NCBI RefSeq assembly: GCF_000332175.1
Contig: NZ_KB235910.1
Coordinates: 605,690-669,689, forward strand
Length of the DNA: 64,000 bases
Direction: 5' to 3'
Origin: Pseudanabaena sp. PCC 6802
GTDB lineage: Bacteria > Cyanobacteriota > Cyanobacteriia > Pseudanabaenales > Pseudanabaenaceae
Shown: piece by piece, positions 59,128-64,000 of the stretch
How positions within the stretch are numbered: position 1 is the stretch's first letter
How the letters are laid out: each line of letters starts with the position of its first letter
The notes under the pieces: model-generated
Seen by the model: only the letters and a program-made list of their open reading frames with translations
What the model was told of the DNA's origin: nothing
The model's database searches: none
Program-made: the position numbers and the translations under genes

Positions 59128-61542
59128 GTGCCTACTCGCTAGGCAAAACAATAGATTGGAAACCGACGCCGTCGGCATCCGCAGCGACGCCACGAGCGTG
59201 TGCCTACTCGCTAGGCAAAACAATAGATTGGAAACCCACAGGCTCGACAGACGCCGGCATTGATCCATGCGCGGCAGTGCCTACTCGCTAGGCAAAACAA
59301 TAGATTGGAAACCCGGCAAAGGCGACCCCCGCCGGTTCCAGGATACCAAGTGCCTACTCGCTAGGCAAAACAATAGATTGGAAACCCGGATCACGTACAA
59401 GAACAACAAGCCGGTCGAGACGCCGTGCCTACTCGCTAGGCAAAACAATAGATTGGAAACCCGCAGTGGTCGCCTACTGGACTGCTGTCCTATTATGGTG
59501 CCTACTCGCTAGGCAAAACAATAGATTGGAAACGTAATATACTTCTCTGCGTTCAAGTGGTTCGTAGTCTCTGGTGCCTACTCGCTAGGCAAAACAATAG
59601 ATTGGAAACAAACTAACGAGCACGGGTACTCCGAGTAACGCACAGTCAAGTGCCTACTCGCTAGGCAAAACAATAGATTGGAAACTCATGAGTGTTCCCC
59701 AAAGTGTCTCTTACCACGTAGCCGTTCGCGTGCCTACTCGCTAGGCAAAACAATAGATTGGAAACAATAGTGACGCCCGAGGCTCTCACCGATTGCCACC
59801 GAACGTGCCTACTCGCTAGGCAAAACAATAGATTGGAAACAAGAAAGTATTCCCGAGGCATCAATCGAGTCGAGGCTTAGTGCCTACTCGCTAGGCAAAA
59901 CAATAGATTGGAAACGCAGTTATTGCGACTCCCGTATAAAGTAAAATTTTGGTGCCTACTCGCTAGGCAAAACAATAGATTGGAAACCCACCGCCACTGC
60001 AGTCGCGCCAGCGTCGCGCCAAGCGGTGCCTACTCGCTAGGCAAAACAATAGATTGGAAACTTTTCTGTTACAATCTGCATAATTAATCCTTTTTGCGAG
60101 GTGCCTACTCGCTAGGCAAAACAATAGATTGGAAACTTGAAAAAAGATTTCTCTCAAGCATCCCCTTCTGCCTGGTGCCTACTCGCTAGGCAAAACAATA
60201 GATTGGAAACATTGCCCCATTTCCCTCTTACGCCGAGGATGACTTTTGTGCCTACTCGCTAGGCAAAACAATAGATTGGAAACAAGTAAAATTTTGTCCA
60301 TAGATATCTCCTTGTTAAGTGCCTACTCGCTAGGCAAAACAATAGATTGGAAACACTCGAATGGGCACAGGACGGAGCCGCCGTTCAGATTGGTGCCTAC
60401 TCGCTAGGCAAAACAATAGATTGGAAACTCGAGACCGAATCGCACCCAGTCACCGAGGAGAAGTGGTGCCTACTCGCTAGGCAAAACAATAGATTGGAAA
60501 CATCTAATAAACCAATAACTCGCACTACTCTCTGTTAAATAGTGCCTACTCGCTAGGCAAAACAATAGATTGGAAACTAAGAAACAACAATCGCAAATTA
60601 TGATCCAAAAAAAAGTGCCTACTCGCTAGGCAAAACAATAGATTGGAAACTGCTCGACTGGCTAATTACGATCGCAAAGTTCTTCACAGTGCCTACTCGC
60701 TAGGCAAAACAATAGATTGGAAACAACGTAGTAAACCTCGGTGTCGGGGATTGTGACCTGGAGTGCCTACTCGCTAGGCAAAACAATAGATTGGAAACCA
60801 ATCGCAACTTCAGCAGGTATACCTGATGAATTTGTAAGTGCCTACTCGCTAGGCAAAACAATAGATTGGAAACTTAGAAGTCGAGTATCACAAATTATGA
60901 TCCAAAAAAAGTGCCTACTCGCTAGGCAAAACAATAGATTGGAAACTCCGATTTAAGGTGCTTCTCCATCCGAGGCGAAACAATTGTGCCTACTCGCTAG
61001 GCAAAACAATAGATTGGAAACTTAAGACCATAGTTTTTGTTCCTTTTGTGTTTGTAAGGTGCCTACTCGCTAGGCAAAACAATAGATTGGAAACATGTAA
61101 CTCAAACCTAAAATGGGCATCTTCGGTTTTTAGTGTGCCTACTCGCTAGGCAAAACAATAGATTGGAAACGTTCCTGATCAATGAGCCGGCCTTTACGAA
61201 TTCCCTTGAAGTGCCTACTCGCTAGGCAAAACAATAGATTGGAAACAGTATTAAAATCGGGCAAGGATCTTGGGATATATAGTAAGTGCCTACTCGCTAG
61301 GCAAAACAATAGATTGGAAACTCGCTACCCTTGCCAGGGAGCGTCCAGAGCCATTCATGTGCCTACTCGCTAGGCAAAACAATAGATTGGAAACTCCCAT
61401 TTAGGATACTGTTTAAAAATTCAGGATCGCGAGTGCCTACTCGCTAGGCAAAACAATAGATTGGAAACTATAAGCTCCGGTAGACACCACGGCTGTAGCT
61501 ACTGCTGTGCCTACTCGCTAGGCAAAACAATAGATTGGAAAC
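59128..61542 (+). CRISPR. CRISPR array, 33 repeats of 36 bp and 32 spacers
   Basis: The repeat starts GTGCCTACTCGCTAGGCA and ends AACAATAGATTGGAAAC. Its 5' part forms a six-pair stem (TGCCTA/TAGGCA), and the last eight bases, TTGGAAAC, would be the crRNA 5' handle, as in type III systems. I located 33 copies by position, all identical as read, including the last. Spacers are about 34-44 bases. Direction is from the leader next to cas2. No cas6 is in the window. Confidence 0.96.
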
Positions 61543-62315
61543 TCGCTAAGCAACTTAAGGAATTTTTTCGAGATCGCTCAGTAACTGAACTTGATACAGC
61601 AAGTGCTGAGGAGTTTCAACAATTCCTGATAGCTGATAGCAATGCTGAAACCGTGCGGCGCAAAGTTCAGTTGCTCAAATCTTGCTGGCAATGGCACGAG
61701 TTAGATAGTGCGATCTGGGAAAACCTACCCAAACTTCGCTCGTCACCGCAGGAAGCACCCAAGCCATTTACTAAAGAGGAAGTGATTTTGATTCTTGATG
61801 GCTTTAAGGGCGATCGCTATCACAAGCACTATTACCCATATGTGAAATTCTTGCTAGGGACAGGGGTGCGAATTGGTGAGGCACAAGGCTTAACATGGGG
61901 AAGGATCTCAGATAACTGTACAATTGTCGAGGTATTTGAAACATGGACAGATGGGCAGCGCAAGCCGCCTAAGAATAACAAGGGCAGGCAGTTTCGGGTT
62001 AGTCAAGAAACTGTTGAATTGTTACGCAATATACGACCTAGCGATCTCAGCCCAGAGCGTTTTGTATTTCTTACGCCAGAAGGTCATCCTATGAACGAGA
62101 GTAACTTCCGAAGAGTATGGAAGGAAGTGTTTGAAAAAGTGGGCGTTCCCTACCGCAAGCCTTACAACTGTCGCGCAACTTTTACGTCTCACTGCTTGAT
62201 GGCAGGCATGAACCCACTACTTGTAGCGCAACTAACGGGTCATGATGTAGCTGTATTGTTCGAGCATTACGCCGCATACATTGGCAGTAGTCCTGAAATT
62301 CCCAGCTTGTTCTAG
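61543..62315 (+). pseudogene. 5'-truncated tyrosine recombinase abutting the array
   Basis: From the first base after the last repeat an open frame encodes a tyrosine recombinase lacking its N-terminus: residues begin LAKQLKEFFRDRS. The core-binding part and catalytic domain remain: the Arg in GTGVRIGEAQGL, the Lys in NNKGRQFRV, an NCRAT segment where HxxR is usual, GH in LTGHDVAV and a C-terminal Tyr in HYAAY. The open frame continues upstream through the last repeat and spacer to a TTG in repeat 32, so its N-terminus is array-encoded. The usual 100-odd N-terminal residues are missing, so it is probably non-functional. Confidence 0.75.
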
Positions 62316-62420
62316 AAACAAATTGCTGGCAACCATGCCTGAAGCGATCGCCCGAATCAAACGAGTTAGCAAACTGGTCGAGTTTTGTTTAGCGATCGCA
62401 GAGGAATTGCTACAAGGTTG

Positions 62421-63420
62421 TTATAAAGGAGGAGCGATCTCTAGGAAGTTATCGAAAACGTAATTGCCTAAAGCCCTACCCGCGTTGAGACCATCCACAT
62501 CGGCGGCGAGGAAGTGGATGCCGCCATAAATGCGGCTCATGCCCGCCTCATCAGCGGCAGTGGCAAAGCTGCTGTAGGAGCGCGAAACACCAGGTAGACC
62601 AATGGAGGTGGCGGTAAAGTCAATGTTGTCACCAAAGAAATTTGTGAGGATGGCATCGGCGGCACCGCTAAACGTACTGTGACCGGATACATACTCAGGG
62701 AAAGGAGGCGTAGCAATGAGAGAATCCCAGGTGGTGTCAGCAACGGTTTGCGGGTTATTATCGAGGTCGGCTTGACGGATGGCGTTCACGGGTCGCCAGA
62801 ACTCATAGGCATACTTGGCATCCCAGGCGGCAATGCCTGCATCCGCGAGGGCAATATTGAGCAGGGCAAAGAGGCGGGCTTCCTCCACAAGTGAAGTGTT
62901 GCTCTGTGCCGCAACTTCGGCGGCAATCTGATTCCAGTGGCCGGGTGGGGTATAGGTGCCAGGAGCATCAGACCAGAACTGCGCAATCTCGGTTTGCTCG
63001 GGCGTGCGGAGAGGACTATTTTTGGCACCGATCGCTTTGACCTGGTTGAAATCTGCGGCATACTCATCGCTACTCAAGGTGGGTGGCCCCGAGGGACGGA
63101 ACTGGGAGCCACTGGTCATGGCAAAAGGTGTGACGTTCGGCCACTGGGGTAGCAGTGCGGGTAGGAATCCAGAGGGAGTGGGTTGCCAATCACCAGGGTT
63201 GGATTGGGGTAGATAAGAGACCTGGGTTTTAGAGCCATCCCTACTACGAGCCGTAAGAATTCGATCTGCGACAGTTTCGCCGAGTTGGATGCCATCGCTT
63301 TTAGCAAAGGAATCGGGGATGAGATCGAGGGATTTCTGGCGAGCAGTATCGAAAGTTACAGCTTGATTGGGATAGAGATTGATGAGGATGCGATTAGAGA
63401 TAGAGATAATCTGGCAAAAA
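62421..63420 (-). pseudogene. 5'-truncated vanadium-haloperoxidase-like (PAP2 superfamily) gene
   Basis: On the reverse strand the frame carries the C-terminal catalytic signatures of the haloperoxidase/PAP2 family: KYAYEFWRPVNAIR, FPEYVSGHSTFSGAA and SRIYGGIHFLAADV. NLYPNQAVTFDTARQ is the start of recognisable homology. In intact relatives about 100 residues precede it. The frame upstream (to 63614) lies antisense to an unrelated gene, so the 5' end has been lost and replaced. No translation start is supported. If made, it would lack part of the fold. Confidence 0.7.
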
Positions 63421-63457
63421 CAGGTTTTTGTACCCTCATTTTGTGGTGTGTCTAAAT

Positions 63458-63941
63458 ATGGATATAAATACGATTGGATTGGATAATGGTCTGAATTACG
63501 ATTTAGGGCAGATATCGAATCTGTTGCCGGATTTGAGTTATCTGGGGATGAGATCGCGGCAATTGCCCAGTCAGGCACCCATCCAAAGTGAGGTGCTGGC
63601 GATCGCGAACGCAAATGCGAACCCGGCGGATGTGTCGGAGGCGATTTTGCGGAGAGCTATAGGAGTGACGGGTATCAAGGACTTCAATATCCGTACTGAG
63701 GGGAGAGTAATATTTAATGGGGGAGGGGATCTCGATGGCGAACCGCTGGATCTCAAGGACGACACGCACATCTACGCTCGAGGGGGCTTTAGTTTCAATA
63801 ACACGCCCGTACTGCCAGTACAGCGAGATAGTGCGGGCAACCCGATCCGCGATGCCAACGGGCGACAGGTTTTAGTTAAGGACGCGGTGGATGTATCGGC
63901 AGGGTTTACGGCGAATGCGCCCAACAATCCCTACAGCAATA
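63458..63941 (+). pseudogene. Hypothetical gene truncated by an IS5 insertion
   Basis: A forward open frame beginning MDINTIGLDNGLNYDLG and running to the IS terminus at 63942. It includes repeats of acidic and Gly/Asp-rich character (IFNGGGDLDGEPLDLKDDTH, and RDSAGNPIRDANGRQVLV), suggesting a secreted or calcium-binding-type protein, but I recognise no domain. It lies head to head with the truncated haloperoxidase. The true start is unclear. Confidence 0.5.
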
Positions 63942-64000
63942 GACCTCTTGCAGATTAGGTTGAGGTTGAGTTGCCAAAGAACCCCAAGATAGGAAAATAT
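63942..64000 (+). mobile_element. Second copy of the cmr2-disrupting IS5 element, truncated by window end
   Basis: The last 59 bases match the reverse complement of the terminus at 48208-48266 exactly, starting GACCTCTTGCAGATTAGG next to TA at 63940-63941. Its orientation is opposite to the 47321 copy, so its transposase would read rightward. Only the end is visible. Confidence 0.9.

Noticed and set aside
59267..61373. Several short open frames containing AYSLGKTIDWK or CLLARQNNRLET
   Set aside because: They are translations of the CRISPR repeat in different frames, not genes.
61461..62315. A complete 284-residue integrase
   Set aside because: The first 28 residues are encoded by a CRISPR repeat, a spacer and the last repeat; the gene is truncated, not complete.
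62338..62463. A 42-residue frame MPEAIARIKRVSKLVEF... downstream of the integrase
   Set aside because: No ribosome-binding site and it overlaps the convergent haloperoxidase end; no family resemblance.
47321..63941. Inversion of the 15.7-kb segment as the cause of cmr2 truncation
   Set aside because: cmr2 and cmr4 are still co-oriented; an inversion between the two IS copies would have put them on opposite strands.
1..64000. tRNA, rRNA, tmRNA or known riboswitches
   Set aside because: I scanned the intergenic stretches and saw no cloverleaf, rRNA or convincing riboswitch; a covariance-model scan would be decisive.

Overview
The window is chromosomal DNA from a cyanobacterium. The palindrome GCGATCGC (HIP1) recurs throughout. 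It carries genes confined to or typical of the phylum: allophycocyanin ApcD, Psb34, the IctB-type membrane protein, a Rubisco-activase-like ATPase, a DesD-type acyl-lipid desaturase and DUF3181/DUF3727/DUF3318 proteins. I cannot name the genus from sequence alone.

Positions 1-46,300 are mostly ordinary single genes and short operons. In order: a vapBC-type toxin-antitoxin cluster; bioF; desD; glcE; ruvX; a DUF3727-mltG pair; yqeG; psb34; apcD; ictB; an ECF sigma/anti-sigma pair; a photolyase; der; an Nfu scaffold; rca; cobK; a GtrA/glycosyltransferase pair; two sensor kinases, one with a LOV domain and a degenerate receiver; a nucleotidyltransferase/acetyltransferase operon; a long protein with six internal repeats; apt; a CCA/poly(A) polymerase; a PLP decarboxylase; a solo tnpB; coq4 with a PadR regulator; and a phosphodiester glycosidase. 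Several dispersed palindromic repeat families lie between the genes. One of them behaves as a MITE with TA target duplications.

Positions 45,100-62,300 hold a type III-B (Cmr) CRISPR-Cas locus in decay. A WYL regulator diverges from cmr2. cmr2 is cut after about 280 residues by an IS5-family element, and the far side of that element carries only what looks like the last codons of cmr3. A relBE pair sits in the operon, with relE split by a 153-bp MITE. cmr4 and cmr5 are intact. A fused cmr6-cmr1 gene is split by an IS630 element. A CARF-HEPN RNase gene is split by a second IS5-type element. In contrast, csx18, cas1, cas2, the leader and a 33-repeat array look intact. The effector arm is therefore broken while the memory and acquisition arm appears preserved.

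The array runs directly into a 5'-truncated tyrosine recombinase, followed by a 5'-truncated vanadium-haloperoxidase-like gene. An inverted second copy of the IS5 element that cut cmr2 begins at 63,942, so inverted copies bracket the 15.7 kb from relBE to the window end. No rRNA or tRNA gene was recognised.
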